A stretch of DNA of 64,000 bases from Phaeotremella fagi (lineage: Eukaryota > Basidiomycota > Tremellomycetes > Tremellales > Phaeotremellaceae): assembly GCA_001599715.1 (NCBI GenBank), contig BCHU01000001.1:434001-498000 (forward strand). Direction: 5' to 3'. Below the pieces are notes generated by a model that had not been told where the DNA came from, searched no databases, and worked only from the letters and a program-made list of their open reading frames with translations. Shown here in pieces: positions 35,208-49,812 of this stretch (the first letter of the stretch is position 1; every line of letters starts with the position of its first letter). Position numbers and translations under genes: made by a program.

Positions 35208-36830
35208 ATTGTTATCAGCTTATCGAGTGTTTATGTGTAAGTTTTGAAATGTAGGAAAGGATGTTGTGAAGTGGCAAATTGGAAGTACTCGTGCAGTATT
35301 TCTGTCAAGTGGAATGCCTTCTCAATACGGAGAATCAATTGGAAGTCCTGACGAAGACGAAACAAATTTATTTTGTGGAGCCTTCAACGTCTTCTAGTGG
35401 CATTCCCTGCGAAGTCTTCACAAATTAAATTTCAAAGAGAAGTAACAGTACGAGTACAATATTGTATGTGGCACCACTGTACAAGTACAACACTGTGTGA
35501 AGGCTTTGTTACTGTGAGATTCCCGATCTCTCTTTGCTTTCCTCAGAAGTCCTCTTGATCAAGGCTATTTTCTCGCCAACATACAGACAATACTCGTTGA
35601 GGACAAATAATCCAGCCTTCGTGAAAGAAGGCAATCGGGATTTTCGCTATCAACACCGTTCCCCATTTTATCATCATTACGATAATCAGTGAAGAATCTT
35701 CTTTCTCGGTCATCCCCTTATCAACTTTAACTCATCATCCCTCTTGTTCCCGAATAACACGAAGTCTGTTAGGATGATTAACACTTGATGGATGGAAGTA
35801 GTTTCACCGTCCATAGGTGTGCCAAGTTTAATGCTGAGACGAATGAAGATCATCAAAGGGGGGGCTGTTTAGATAGATAACATATTACGTAAAGTCACGT
35901 GACCATCATCCGCTATATATCCTTCGATCGATGTACATGTACAGTATATCTTTCTCTTTGTTACCATATCACTCCATATAGCATCATACAACACCCCGTC
36001 CAACGCCCATATCCCTGTAAGAGGAGTTGAAGAAAGAAATAAAGGAGGAGTTGATGGAAGAAGTAGAGGAGAAGCTGAATAAGAAGGTGAGTTCGAGGGT
36101 GGACCAGTTCTTAACATTCAGAAGAGGGAGTTCCCTTCAAAGGCAACTTGCAGAAGGATACGGTAAGTTTATTGAGCTTGACACAGTCAAGCGTGAATTG
36201 AGAAGACCTCGAACATGGAAGCACAAGTGCTTCATTCGGTCATGGAGTTCATATCCTGTCTAGAGTTGGTTGGGTTCTCGTCTGAGTCTAGTTATTCATT
36301 GTCCACAATTCACATGGCGCAGAGTGAGTAGACGTCGAATGTATACATTTGACTGAACCAATCGATCTCTAATCTGTAAGAATGATTAGAATGCCAGTCG
36401 TCATTCAGATGCTGTACAAGAAAAACTCTGGACGAAGCAGAATGAAACAAATTTCTATCTACCTGTATTCTCTCAACAACATCAAAATTATCCAGCAATG
36501 TCACAATAGATATCACCGCCGCAAGCAACAGACTTTAATCCTATCCCCACTGCGATGTTCTACAAATTACCAACGATCAGACATTGCATCAGTGGTTATC
36601 GATCAGTTAATGGGAATTTATCCTCAGTGACCGCTTTCTAGATCCTCACCTGATTAACGCAGTCAAAGATTCTGCAGAGCGAAGTGGAGAGTATCACGAT
36701 AAAGTTTAGTTCACTTCCAAGGATTCATGAAATTGTCTAGCTAAACGTATCGGCTGGTCAAGCCAGAATTGACAAACTAGATATATACTATGCACAGGAC
36801 TCGTACATACGACTAAATAGACGTATAAAG
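35208..36830. other. 1.6-kb region with only broken coding remnants
   Basis: No intact gene could be supported. Two stretches look like former exons on the plus strand. One at 36027-36090 encodes a charged helix (KKEIKEELMEEVEEKLNKK) followed by plausible splice sites. Another at 36411-36630 reads as a Gln/Pro-rich sequence interrupted by an in-frame TAG. Neither connects to a start codon or to other exons. The remainder is A/T-rich and featureless to me. Confidence 0.45.
36411..36641 (+). pseudogene. Possible gene remnant with in-frame stop
   Basis: After a candidate 3' splice site (CATTCAG, 36404-36410), the frame reads AVQEKLWTKQNETNFYLPV, then QQHQNYPAMSQ, a TAG codon, and ISPPQATDFNPIPTAMFYKL before a final stop. 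The composition looks protein-like on both sides of the stop, but no family is recognised. It could equally be chance. Confidence 0.25.
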
Positions 36831-37433
36831 CTATTGGAATTTATCAAGAGATTCCAACAATTCCCTAAGACCAACCGTCCAATTCTCCAAAGCCGACGAA
36901 AACCTCTGATAGGTCTCAGTAGTAACATCATCAGCGACATTGACAACTCCAATAGCATTTTCAACAGGATCAACCAAATCTTTGAGTCTCCTTTTAGCGT
37001 TTACCACAGAAGGATCCTTCTTCCAACCTTTGACAGATTTCAATCTAGCGTTGAGCGCAAGAATTCTATCCTGATAATCGGTGTATTTCGAACAGATCTC
37101 TTCGAAACGGGTTTGTTTTTCGTATTCCTCCAAAGCGGTTAATAGATTCTGATGACCCTCTTTCCAAGTTGTTAAATCCGCCATAAATTTTTGATAGGAA
37201 GTTGGAGTGACGAGGTTGTACGTCGATAAACTATCTTTTTTGGATTTTACCGCACTCGACAAATGATTACAAGTTTTCCTACATTCGTTGAGTTTAACGT
37301 CTGTCTTCCAATTCTCGAGGGTTGATACTCGTTCTTTGAACTCTTTGATTGGTACTTCGAATTCTTTGGTGTATGACTTATTGATTTTTTCGAAATGAAG
37401 GAGTTTGTCTTGGAGGGACCATGATGAACTCAT
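36831..37433 (-). CDS. Orphan protein with two tandem ~90-residue tryptophan-rich units
   Basis: I do not recognise this gene. It is a single intronless frame of 200 codons from ATG 37433. It consists almost wholly of two tandem units. Unit 1 (about 14-103) has FEKINKSYTKEF, LENWKTD and SYQKFMADLTTWKEGHQNLL. Unit 2 (about 108-199) has FEEICSKYTDYQ, VKGWKKD and TYQRFSSALENWTVGLRELL. Each unit has the pattern F-x-x-I/V, then W-K-x-D, then Y-x-x-F-x-x-x-L-x-x-W-x(6)-LL, all predicted helical. The gene at 32793 has one such unit. No signal peptide, membrane segment or catalytic motif is visible. The regular spacing suggests an all-helical scaffold; that is inference. Confidence 0.65.
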   Translation of the reverse strand: MSSSWSLQDKLLHFEKINKSYTKEFEVPIKEFKERVSTLENWKTDVKLNECRKTCNHLSSAVKSKKDSLSTYNLVTPTSYQKFMADLTTWKEGHQNLLTALEEYEKQTRFEEICSKYTDYQDRILALNARLKSVKGWKKDPSVVNAKRRLKDLVDPVENAIGVVNVADDVTTETYQRFSSALENWTVGLRELLESLDKFQ

Positions 37434-38043
37434 TTTATGGTATGTGGTAGTTGGTAGTTGGTAAAGAGAGAGGCAAGGCTGAAGTGGTTGGCTTAACTAC
37501 GTTAACTCGATGTTATTTATGTGAAAGGAAAGAATCATCCTTTGAAATATTTACTGCAAAGTATTGTTAGTCGATTGTGCGAAGGAAGGCACGTTGTACA
37601 GAAGTGAAAGATCGTTTATCCCAATTAGAAGTTCAATGTGGGACCCGTCGTGAGATCTGCTTCAAGGTAAAAACCTCTTTTGTCATATAGCCATACATCC
37701 AGATAAATCATATAAACATACGAATAGATATGGAAGAATGACACAAACCTATACGTAAGATATAGACAAATCGGAAAAAAAAAGATTCGATTCGATTGAA
37801 TCTTGATGATAAAATCATTTGTTTTGTTTTAAGACGGGCGAAGACGAATAAGATTGAATTGGATTTCACAGTTGATTGTGAAAATGGTATGAATTTGGGG
37901 TTTTATTGTTTTTTTTATCAAACGAAGAAAGACGGTAACGGTTTAGATATAAATTTAGACGGACGAATGAGGAAAAGAAAGGTGATTTGAACAGATGATG
38001 GGTTAGAGATGAAGCAATCAAGCTTCCTCTGTGTACGTTGAAT
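37434..38043. other. Intergenic, 610 bp
   Basis: Holds the promoter of the 200-residue orphan gene and the 3' UTR of the KH gene. An open frame at 37796-37990 (+) runs through A/T-rich, lysine-codon-rich sequence and has no support as a gene. Confidence 0.5.
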
Positions 38044-39278
38044 TTAAGCGACGTCCTCACCACCGGCAGATTGTGAAACTCCTATACAAATGTCAGTTAA
38101 TCATCAACACCTTTGACGCTAGACTCACTGCGCTCCTTCTCAGATTCGAGTTGAGAGTAAAGAAGCATCAAAGCACGTTCGGTTGACTCTGGTGTACCTT
38201 GGATAGTAAACATACGTTCTCCAGTGTCGTCATGGGCGACTTTGGCGATTGAGATTCTTGAACCTGAGAGACGACGAATTTCGGTGATTTTGGATCCACC
38301 TCGGCCACTAGAAAGTCAGCAGTCAATCACAAACAATCACCTACATGATACAACCAACCATGTCACTTGGGATGGAAATGTTTTGGGTTCTAAGATTTGG
38401 ATCGTTATTTTGGAAAGCCTCTGAAGGTCGCCTGGCAGCAGTTTCACCTGCACCAGTAGCAGAGACTGAAGGTTGACGACTCTGTCGACGTTCTCCACCG
38501 AAACCACCACCGAAACCAGTGGCAACACTAGTTCTTCTGATTCCACCAGTAGGACCAGTAACTGTTTGAGCACCTAAACCTCCAGCTAAAACACCAGCGT
38601 CACCAGCGGCACCTGGATGATATTGAACGGTACCTTGAACTCGTTCCCAATCTTCCAAAAGACATTTAGCGATTTCATGAACTGCAGTTTTGATAGCTTC
38701 AACGGCACCTTGAACTTCGACTACACGTTCAGTTGATTGAGGTAACATTTCTTTTGAAGCTACCATACGTGCACCAGATAGATCTTGAATTTGTTTGATT
38801 TTTAAACCTGAACGACCGATGACTGTACCCATGAGGTTATGGGAGATGAGGAGTCTGATGGAAGTGAAAGCGTTGGCTGGTGGTGGTGGGAGTGATGAAT
38901 CTGAAAGAGGAGTTTCTAGGAGTAAACGAGCGACTTCGGCGTAAGCACCTGAAACTGCTTCGAGATCTCCACTGATGCTTAGGACTCTGTCTTGAACACC
39001 GGGAACTACTTTTGAGACACCTGATTTACATCCAGTGAGAGCACGAATGTTGGCGATGGTAGAACCAGCTTTTCCAATGATGATACCGGCCTGGATGTTA
39101 GGGAGGGGGTTGTTGGTGGACTTACCTCTTTGGTGGAGACTAGGGCGCGTAATTGAAGTGTGCCATCTTCGGGGGTACCACCGTTAGGAGCGGTAGTGGT
39201 TTCAGCGGTTTTGGGAGAGAGAGGGTCTGGGTTGTTAGATGGGATTAGGGCTGGGATTGAGGTGTACTTACCGGCCAT
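38044..39278 (-). CDS. Three-KH-domain RNA-binding protein (poly(rC)-binding / Rnc1-Hek2 type)
   Basis: Predicted single-stranded-RNA-binding regulator of mRNA stability or translation. Five exons (39272-39278, 39126-39226, 38345-39090, 38129-38307, 38044-38081) join to 356 codons plus stop. Three KH domains carry their GxxG loops at GIIIGKAG (about 38-45), GTVIGRSG (124-131) and GCIIGRGG (283-290). The last is split by an intron inside the loop. A Gly/Gln-rich linker separates KH2 and KH3. The arrangement, two KH domains close together and a third near the C-terminus, matches fungal Rnc1/Pbp2-type proteins and animal PCBPs. The first coding exon is 7 nt (ATG GCC G). It is divergent from RPS6 across about 370 bp. 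Confidence 0.88.
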
Positions 39279-39647
39279 TGTGAGGGATTAGGAGGGGATG
39301 GAGTGGAGGGTAGGTAAGAGTAGATGAGATAAGTTGAAGAGTTGAGGATGGAGAGAGATGGAGGTGTAGATAGATAGAAGAGTAGGTGAAGAAGAAGAAG
39401 AAGAAGGAGCAGTCCATTCAAAAGAACAATGCTTACACTCCAGTGTGGCGTTTCCAGTGGCAAATCATTGTTCAGTTGATTCACCATGGGATTAATAGGA
39501 TTAAATAAATGTATAAATAATACCCAATGCCACATTACACTCGAAAAAAGTGTGAATCCATAACACCGACCAAATTACCGAGGGAAACCTTTAATTTGAT
39601 ACTAGACTGACAATTCTCTTCTCCTCTCTCCTATCCATCAACCCACA
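39279..39647. promoter_or_regulatory. Divergent promoter between the KH gene and RPS6
   Basis: The 369 bp hold both promoters. A (GAA)n run at about 39387-39408 lies on the KH side. The RPS6 side ends in a pyrimidine-rich leader (39610-39640), consistent with a ribosomal-protein transcript start. No named factor site is claimed. Confidence 0.5.
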
Positions 39648-40652
39648 ATGAAGATTAACATCGCCAATCCAGCTACTGGAGCTCAAAAACTCGTTGATAT
39701 CGAGGACGAAAGAAGAGTGTATGTCTATCATTTGGATTGGGATATCTTCGAAGCAAGCAAAAATACTGACCCCCCACAGCCGATGTTTCTACGAGAAACG
39801 TATGTCTCAAGAAGTCGCTGTCGACTCTCTCGGAGATGAATGGAAAGGATACGTTTTCAGAATCACTGGTGGGTTTAGTTTTTACGGATGGATTGGATTG
39901 GATAAACGGGAGGAATGATGATTAACCTATCAACTTTTAGGTGGTAACGACAAACAAGGTTTCCCAATGAAACAAGGTGTTCTTTTAAACCACCGTGTTC
40001 GTCTCCTCCTCGCAGACGGTCACTCTTGTTACCGTGCCCGTAGAACAGGTGAACGTAAGAGAAAATCGTAAGTCTAAGGAGGTATGGGAGAGTCACTAAC
40101 ATCCCCAGTGTTCGTGGTTGTATCGTTGGTTCCGACATCACTGTTCTTTCCGTCATCATCGTTAAACAAGGAGAACAAGAAATCCCAGGTCTTACCGACA
40201 CAGTTCTTCCAAAACGTCTCGGTCCAAAGCGTGCCACCAAGATCAGAAAATTCTTCAACTTGACTAAAGAGGATGATGTCCGTAAATTCGTTGTTCGGTA
40301 GGTGTCATTTGAGCATTTTTCAATGGATTCTCAACTAACCCAACCTAGTCGTGAGGTCACCACCAAGGCCGGAAAGACCTACACCAAGGCCCCATCTATT
40401 CAACGTCTCGTTACCCCCCGTCGTCTCCAACACAAACGTCATCTCGAATCACTCAAGAGAAGACGTACCGAAGCCCAAAAGGAGACTGTCAAGGAGTACC
40501 AGTGGGTTTTGATGCTTTCCATGGAATACAGGATAAAAAACCACTAACCTACAAACCCTAGCGCTCTCCTTGCCAAACACTCAGAGGAGAAGAAGGTCGC
40601 CAACGCCGCTCTCCGTGCCCAAAAGAAGGCAGTCAGAAAGACCAAGGCTTGA
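39648..40652 (+). CDS. RPS6: 40S ribosomal protein S6 (eS6)
   Basis: Structural protein of the small ribosomal subunit and a TORC1-pathway phosphorylation target. Six exons (39648-39718, 39780-39868, 39941-40067, 40109-40297, 40349-40501, 40562-40652) join to 239 codons plus stop, the usual eS6 length. It begins [20 protein letters not shown] and contains the conserved [31 protein letters not shown] and [19 protein letters not shown]. It ends in a basic helix ([13 protein letters not shown]) that lacks the serine cluster found at the end of animal S6. All exon joins agree with eS6 conservation. Confidence 0.97.
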
Positions 40653-41106
40653 GCGTCAGTTGGGACGACTTGGGTTATTTGATGTGGTTCTTTACTTTCT
40701 GTATATCATGCACTGAGATGTGGATTTGAGGCTGGGGCGATGGGTGATAGGATGAGCGAACGATAAGCCGGAGTGTCTGACTGCATCTGCGTTCTGTCTT
40801 CGTTTCTACTTCTGTTTCTGTTAGGTCCAGGATCCTTGTCAGCATGTTTCGATTGCAGCCCAAGTATTTGAGATTCGAAGATCCTTACAGAACCTTTTCG
40901 CTTTTCGCTTTGACGTGAAAAATCCAAGTCCACGTGGTGATTTCGACCAATTGAAATATTGATCTCCTTGAGCTTGTAATTGTTCACAATTAACTGCATT
41001 TGGTTTGGACTGACGACATCACGATTATTCACACATAACGAGAAACGATCTAAGAAGAGTAACAAAAACACTCAAAACGTCAACGAAACAATTAACGAAC
41101 AGATAA
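40653..41106. other. Intergenic, 454 bp
   Basis: 3' UTR of RPS6 followed by the promoter of LCL3 in the same direction. Minus-strand frames here are not supported. Confidence 0.5.
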
Positions 41107-42330
41107 ATGACTGAACAGCCAAAATCAGGAGAATGCTCATACAAAACCCAACCTAAACCTCTCAAACTCAACCTCTCCAACCGAAACTCCAACTCCAACC
41201 CCTACCCAATCCAAAGTCCATGGGAAGACCTAACCTCCCTAATCCCAACATTCCGTTCCACCCCCTCAAAAGAAAAAGACAACAGATGGACTAACGCTCT
41301 ACCTCGCGATCCAGTTTCTGTAGCACTGATCTCAGGTTTGGGATGTAGTTTAATCACCGTAGCTGGATTCTGGGGTTATAGGAGATTTTGGAGACGGATA
41401 AGGAATTCTGATTATGTTACTAGTGGGATGTTGGAGAGACGGCTGGTTGTTCGTGGTAGGGTTACTAGGTGGGTTAAGCGTTGTGTTTCATTTGGTCTTG
41501 GGTTTGGGCTGATGGAATTGATTAGTGTTGGCGATGGAGGTTAGATTTCTTTTCTTTGTTGTTTATGGGATATCTTTGTTAATGGGATCAGACAATTTCA
41601 GATTGTTTCATACACCAGGACCATTTTTTGGTTATCCATTCAAATTCCGTAGAATCCCTTCGACACCGAAGGGTAAGTTTTCATTCTGTTCTTGTGAGGT
41701 ATACGTACAGACTGATAGGTATTATCTAGAACTTAAAGACGAAACTATACACATTAGGATTGCAGGAGTCGATGCTCCTGAGGCAGCGCATTTTGGGAAT
41801 CCTGCTCAACCGCATTCAGCGGAATCTCTCGCTTGGTTACGAGAAACTCTTTTGGGGAGGAGGATGAAATGTCAATTGTTAAGGAAAGATCAGTATGGCA
41901 GGATAGTATGTTATTTTATCTTACGATTTGATTAACTACTGACAGATACTCTAGGTCGCTGTTCCTTATATCCAACGAATGGTGTTACCGAATAAACCAC
42001 TGCCGTTGATGATGTTACGCGAAGGTATGGCGGTAGTCTACACTTCTGGTGGTAGTGAATACGGACCTTGGGGATTGGAGAAGATGCAGAGAGTAGAGGA
42101 TGACGCGAGGTAAGTTCTATCATTTCATCTTTATTGGGATCTGCTTGACAACCCTGTTTAGACGAGCTAAAAAAGGTTTGTGGTCGATCAAGAATTTCGA
42201 ATCTCCAATGGATTATAAGAAACGTATGAAGATCTCTGAGGATGTTGTGACACTGAAGAACGGTGGGGGAGAGGGAGAGGGATCTAAAGGGATTTTTGGG
42301 TTCTTGAAGAGGTTTTTCAGTCGTAGTTAA
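41107..42330 (+). CDS. LCL3: Probable endonuclease Lcl3 (staphylococcal nuclease domain, mitochondrial)
   Basis: Membrane-anchored, Ca2+-dependent nuclease-like protein of mitochondria in fungi. Six exons (41107-41468, 41526-41539, 41592-41672, 41730-41905, 41955-42109, 42162-42330) join to 318 codons plus stop. A membrane helix ([20 protein letters not shown]) lies near residues 71-91. The single SNase domain follows: [27 protein letters not shown], then [18 protein letters not shown]. The last carries the family's K-D-x-Y-G-R segment, and [13 protein letters not shown] ends the domain, as in other Lcl3 proteins. One exon is only 14 nt. The domain order and the [13 protein letters not shown] insert are specific to Lcl3. 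Confidence 0.9.
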
Positions 42331-43275
42331 ATGTTATCCTCATTTACTCGTAGTGTTATCATACAGACATACATGCATTGCATCCAAATCTCCTATAAAC
42401 CATGTATTGACTCGAATATAACTCAAATACTCTAAGTACAGTTCTCCTTGCACTCAGGGAGAATGGCGCCTCTGACAGCATCGCCTCATACCTGTTTGCG
42501 GCGAATTTTACTAGGGGAGGTAGGTAAAAGTTAGGTTTATAAGGTTATTTTCAGAGTGATTTTCAGAGTGAAGACTGGACTGAGAGGTGATGATTGAAGG
42601 TTGAGATTGATGGTGATGCATTCGTGTTCTTGATTGTTACAGATTGATATAGAAATACACACTATTGGGATTGATTTCACGCAGCACGGACGGGTTTAGC
42701 TGAAACCACGACTTTAACGCGACAACCACAACCACAACCACCATCAACATCAATTACATTTAACTACCAACTACAATTACATTTCTCTTTCACAAGTACA
42801 TTCATCTATTCATATCAAACAACTTACCACCCACCACATCCCATCTATCATCCATAGCATCACCCCATCCATCCAAACATCGTAAGTAACTCCTCGCCTC
42901 CCGTTATATTCTCCTTCCGCACCTTCCTTCCCTTTACCCCCTGGCGATGGGTTCGTTAAATGGGCTGGCTGGTTGAGTTCAAAGCTGTGCTTTGTTGATA
43001 TCCATCAGTTCGTTATATTGTCGTATATAGATATATATATCACCATCCCCTATCTATCTTACTTGTGCACTGCTTGTTGACAACGGAAACAGAACTGATC
43101 ATTAGATATCCCTCGTAATTTCATCTCTGGACTACCATCAATCCTCATTTTCACCGTAATCGTTTGTCTCAACCACCAACTCCTTGCACTCCCAATCAGC
43201 ACAGGTCCTCTCTTGTTCAGTTGATCACTTCGTCACTTCACTTCATTTTCCCCACTCAAGTCTCATTTCAACACC
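42331..43275 (+). promoter_or_regulatory. Long upstream region and probable spliced 5' leader of GFA1
   Basis: The 945 bp before GFA1 include a C/A-rich tract (about 42715-42880) typical of a transcribed leader. A good donor (GTAAGT) follows at 42882, with candidate acceptors at 43092 or 43204, suggesting an intron in the 5' UTR. No coding frame is supported here. Confidence 0.4.
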
Positions 43276-45996
<2,721 letters not shown>

Positions 45997-46298
45997 ATAC
46001 AAGGGAATCGAGGACAATGGGTTTCTTTTTCACCTCTTTTAGCTTTTGTTTCCATTCTACCTTTATTTCCCGCATGTGCTTTGGTTCACCTTTCACCCAA
46101 CCCAATTTAAATTAAATAAATATCATGATTCTCGTCTCGTCTCGTCTCGTCTCTGTTTTCCATACTCGTACTGTCGTTGATGTTTTATGTTCATACCTCG
46201 GTTCACAGTTATCCGAAGCATATTTACTTCCGTTATCGATAATTATTTTGAAAGTTGAATTTTAACATTTTACCATTTAGCAACTAACAAATTATACA
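45997..46298. repeat. GFA1-UTP21 intergenic region with a TCTCG pentanucleotide run
   Basis: The 302 bp carry the GFA1 3' UTR and UTP21 promoter. At about 46132-46154 is a short (TCTCG)n-like microsatellite of roughly four copies. Confidence 0.7.
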
Positions 46299-49200
46299 AT
46301 GGCAAGATCGAATAAAAGGATAAAGAAGCATGACGATCAAGAAAATGATCATTCCAACGTTCAAGATCAGCCTGAAGCAGGTCCCTCGAAAACACTGCTC
46401 AAACCCACACCAAAATTGTTCGCACCTTTCAGAGCATTGGGATTCGTATCGAATCAAATCCCATTTTCGATGTACGTCCACGGTGCAGAGGGGGCTTTGG
46501 GTAGTGTTACCGTAAACATTGTCAGTTGTGTAGGGAGAAGTTGGATCATGTGGGATGCCGGGAAGATGAATTTGATTTTTATTGGTATGTTCAGTTAACT
46601 TTTTGGTTGGGAATGTTTGTTGATAGTTTTGGTAGGACCTGATTCTGGTTCGGACGTTGGTTGTATAGTCCAAACTGGGACTGACGTCTTTGTGTCCTCT
46701 GGATCGAGGGTTGTTCAATATGTCAGAGGTCGGGAGGTAGGTTTTTGATTCCAACAGGGATTAGGTTGACGTTCGTTAGGTCAAAAGTTTTTCTTCCCCC
46801 GATGGATCTGTGTTGAACAAGATTATCCTTTTTGGTGATCAGTTGTTGGCTCTTAAAGAAGACGGGAGTGGTTTGGTAGTTTGGGATTTGAATCAACCTA
46901 AAAGTGGGTGTACATCAGAAGTGTGCTAATCTGTTTAGCTCCTTCAGCGGAAATCACTTTCCATTCTTCTTTCACCGCTACTACTTTGTTGCATCCTGCT
47001 ACTTATATCAACAAGGTTGTTGTTGGTAGTTCACAAGGGGAGCTACAGTTATGGAATATAAGAACCAAGTGGGTATTCAGGTTGTTCCATTTACTAAACC
47101 TGATAGTTCTTTGATTCACACTTTCCCTCATCCAACCCCTTCTTCACCTTCACCTATAACCGTCCTCACACAATCACCAGCATTAGACGTTATTGGTATA
47201 GGATATCTTGATGGGGTAGTTCGAGTTTTCGATATCAAACAGGGTGAAATCGTTTTACAGGTGAAAATGGAGGAGGGGGCTGTTACTTCGTTATCATTCA
47301 GAATGGGTACGTTAGTCCCTCAAGTCATCGGTGCTAATTTAACAGATGGCCCACCTATCCTTGCTACTGCCTCTTCCACCGGTTCGATTGCTATTTGGGA
47401 TCTTGCTAAAGGTGGTAGAGTCCTTCATGTCCTTCGAATGGCTCATGAACAGGCCGTTTCGGGTTTGGAATTCGTCACTGGTCAACCTTTACTCATAAGT
47501 TCAAGTGGTGATAACAGTATCAAGGTGAGTTAGTTGTTGATCAAAGCTAACCCGCCTAGCAATGGCTCTTCGATTCACCAACTTCTCTACCTCGACTACT
47601 CAAGTTCCGTGGTGGTCACCACGCCCCACCACAGCATATTCGATACTACGGTGAAGACGGTAAACAAATCCTGACAGCCGGTAGAGATCGTGCATTAAGA
47701 TACACGTCTGTCGTTAGAGATTCAAGAAGTTACGAACTTTCACAAGGTTCACTTGTGAAAAAAGCCATCACTCAAGGTGTATCCGTGGCTAATCTCAAAT
47801 ATCCACCCATCACATCTTTATCAAGTTCTTCAACACGTTCTAAAGATTGGGAAGACGTGCTAACGGCTCATTCGGAAGATTCTATTGCTAGAACCTGGAA
47901 AGTTGCCGATAAACGTTTAGGTCAATGGGATATGGAGGTTGAAGATGGTGTTGTTCAGGTATGTTTACTGTTAGATGTGAAACTTACTCGTAGTCCGTTT
48001 GCGTGACTGCATGTGGGAATTTCGGTTTGGCGGGTTCCTCAACTGGTGAAATTAGATTATGGAATATGCAATCTGGGAAAGAGAGGAAATCGTTTAGTCT
48101 AACTGGTCCACCTCCTGGCGATAGTAAAGCTAAAATCATAAGCGCGACCCGGAAAGTTAACAAGACGAAGACGGCGAAGAAAGGAATACAAGCTATTACA
48201 GGTTTGGCGACTGATGCGTTGAACACTACTGTTGTTGCTGGTACGCTCGAAGGGAAACTTTATGTAAGTGGGGATGACTAAGATCGAGCGAAACTGACTC
48301 TTGATAGTTCTTCGATTTCCATACTACCAAACTCGAACATGAAATGACGATTCCTTCTTCGATCACTGCTCTGTCACTTCAAAGGGATTCCGGACTGTTG
48401 TTGGTCGTCTGTGACGATTTAGTGATTCGTCTGGTGGATTTAGAGACTCGAAGGATAGTCAGAGAATTGCGCGGGTTCAAAGGTAGAATCCTTGATGCTG
48501 TAAGTTGGTTATGGTCCCTCCAGGAAATGTCTGACATCTTCCAGTGCTTCTCGTCCGATTCTCGTTGGGTCATTGCGACGTCGTTGGATTCGGTTATTAG
48601 GACATTCGATATACCCACCGGTAGATTAGTTGACGCTTTCAGGACTTCTTCTATTGCTACGAGTTTGAGTTTTTCACCCACTGGCGATTTCTTAGCTACA
48701 GCTCATGTAGACAGTGTCGGTGTATATCTTTGGTAGGTCTTTTGTAGTAGATGGTTGTTACTAATCTGGGAACAGGGCGAATAAAGCTCAATTCACTGAA
48801 GTTTCTTTACGACATGTTGTTGAGGAAGATGAAGTTTTGGAAGTGTCTTTGCCGTCCGTTCAAGGGATTGAAGAGGATGCTGGTGGGTTACGGCTAAAAT
48901 GAACTTGTCTGATTGTCGTAGCTTTGGAAGGTATCACGCCCGTCGGTGAACCCGAATACAAGGATATTTACACCACACCCGATCAACTCTCTGAAGGACT
49001 CTTGACGTTGTCTTTAATCCCTCGATCACGATGGCAGACGTTGTTGAATCTTGAAACCATCAAGGTGAGTACTGACGTAAACTCAAACTGACGTTACTAG
49101 GCAAGAAACAAACCCAAAGAACCACCTAAAGCTCCTGAACAAGCTCCATTCTTTTTACCAACGATTTCGGGATTGGAAACTAGATTCGATCTTTCTTCCG

Positions 49201-49664
49201 GCGGTAATGAGAACCAAGCTGTTGGTCAGAGATTGAACGGATTAGGTAATTCGTTCATGGAGACTGAGTTCACGAGGAGATTGAATAAAGAAGATGAAGA
49301 TGGTGATTGTGAGTATATCCATCATACCAACCAACTGACACCACCAGTCAACTCATTCTTCGAATACCTAAAAGCCCTCTCCCCCTCCCAAACAGATCTA
49401 GAAATCCGCTCTCTCCTCTCCATAACCGACCTTAAAATCTTCCTCATCGCCTTGAAACAACGTCTGAAATCGCATAAAGATTTCGAGGGGGTTCAGAGTT
49501 TCTTGAATGTGTTTATTAAAGTTCATGGGGATGTGCTGGTTGCTAATGAGGAATTTTTGGAGGTTTTGAGAGAGTTACGGGTTGTTCAGGGGAAGGAGAG
49601 TGGTCGGTTGGGTGAATTGATTAGTTATTCGATTGGAACGCTTGGGTTTTTGAGAAGTAGTTAG
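46299..49664 (+). CDS. UTP21: U3 snoRNP component Utp21 (WDR36), WD40 repeats
   Basis: Nucleolar protein of the UTP-B complex of the small-subunit processome, needed for 18S rRNA maturation. It begins MARSNKRIKK with the conserved LFAPFRALGFVSNQIPF, followed by two beta-propellers made of WD40 repeats. Readable examples are VVGSSQGELQLWNIRTK, ATASSTGSIAIWDLAKGG, LISSSGDNSIKQWLFDSP and LATAHVDSVGVYLW. The family's C-terminal Utp21 domain (ITPVGEPEYKDIYTTPDQL through SLIPRSRWQTLLNLETIK, and a final helical segment) completes it. There are about a dozen exons with short introns; the outer limits are clear, but not every junction was summed. The stop at 49664 follows GFLRSS. Confidence 0.92.
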
Positions 49665-49812
49665 GGGTAGCTTAATTTATTTCGCATCTTATGCATTTTC
49701 CGGGGTAGATTTGTCACAAGGTCAACAACTGCTGCAGAGCATTTCAATGATACTCCAATTGACACTGCATGATAATGATGATACAACACTCGCTTGATAC
49801 ACAAACACAACC

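Noticed and set aside
37796..37990. 64-codon plus-strand frame beside the KH gene
   Set aside because: A/T-rich, lysine/asparagine-biased sequence in the likely 3' UTR of the KH gene.
41932..42123. Minus-strand frame over LCL3
   Set aside because: Covers a spliced LCL3 exon whose plus-strand frame encodes conserved nuclease sequence.
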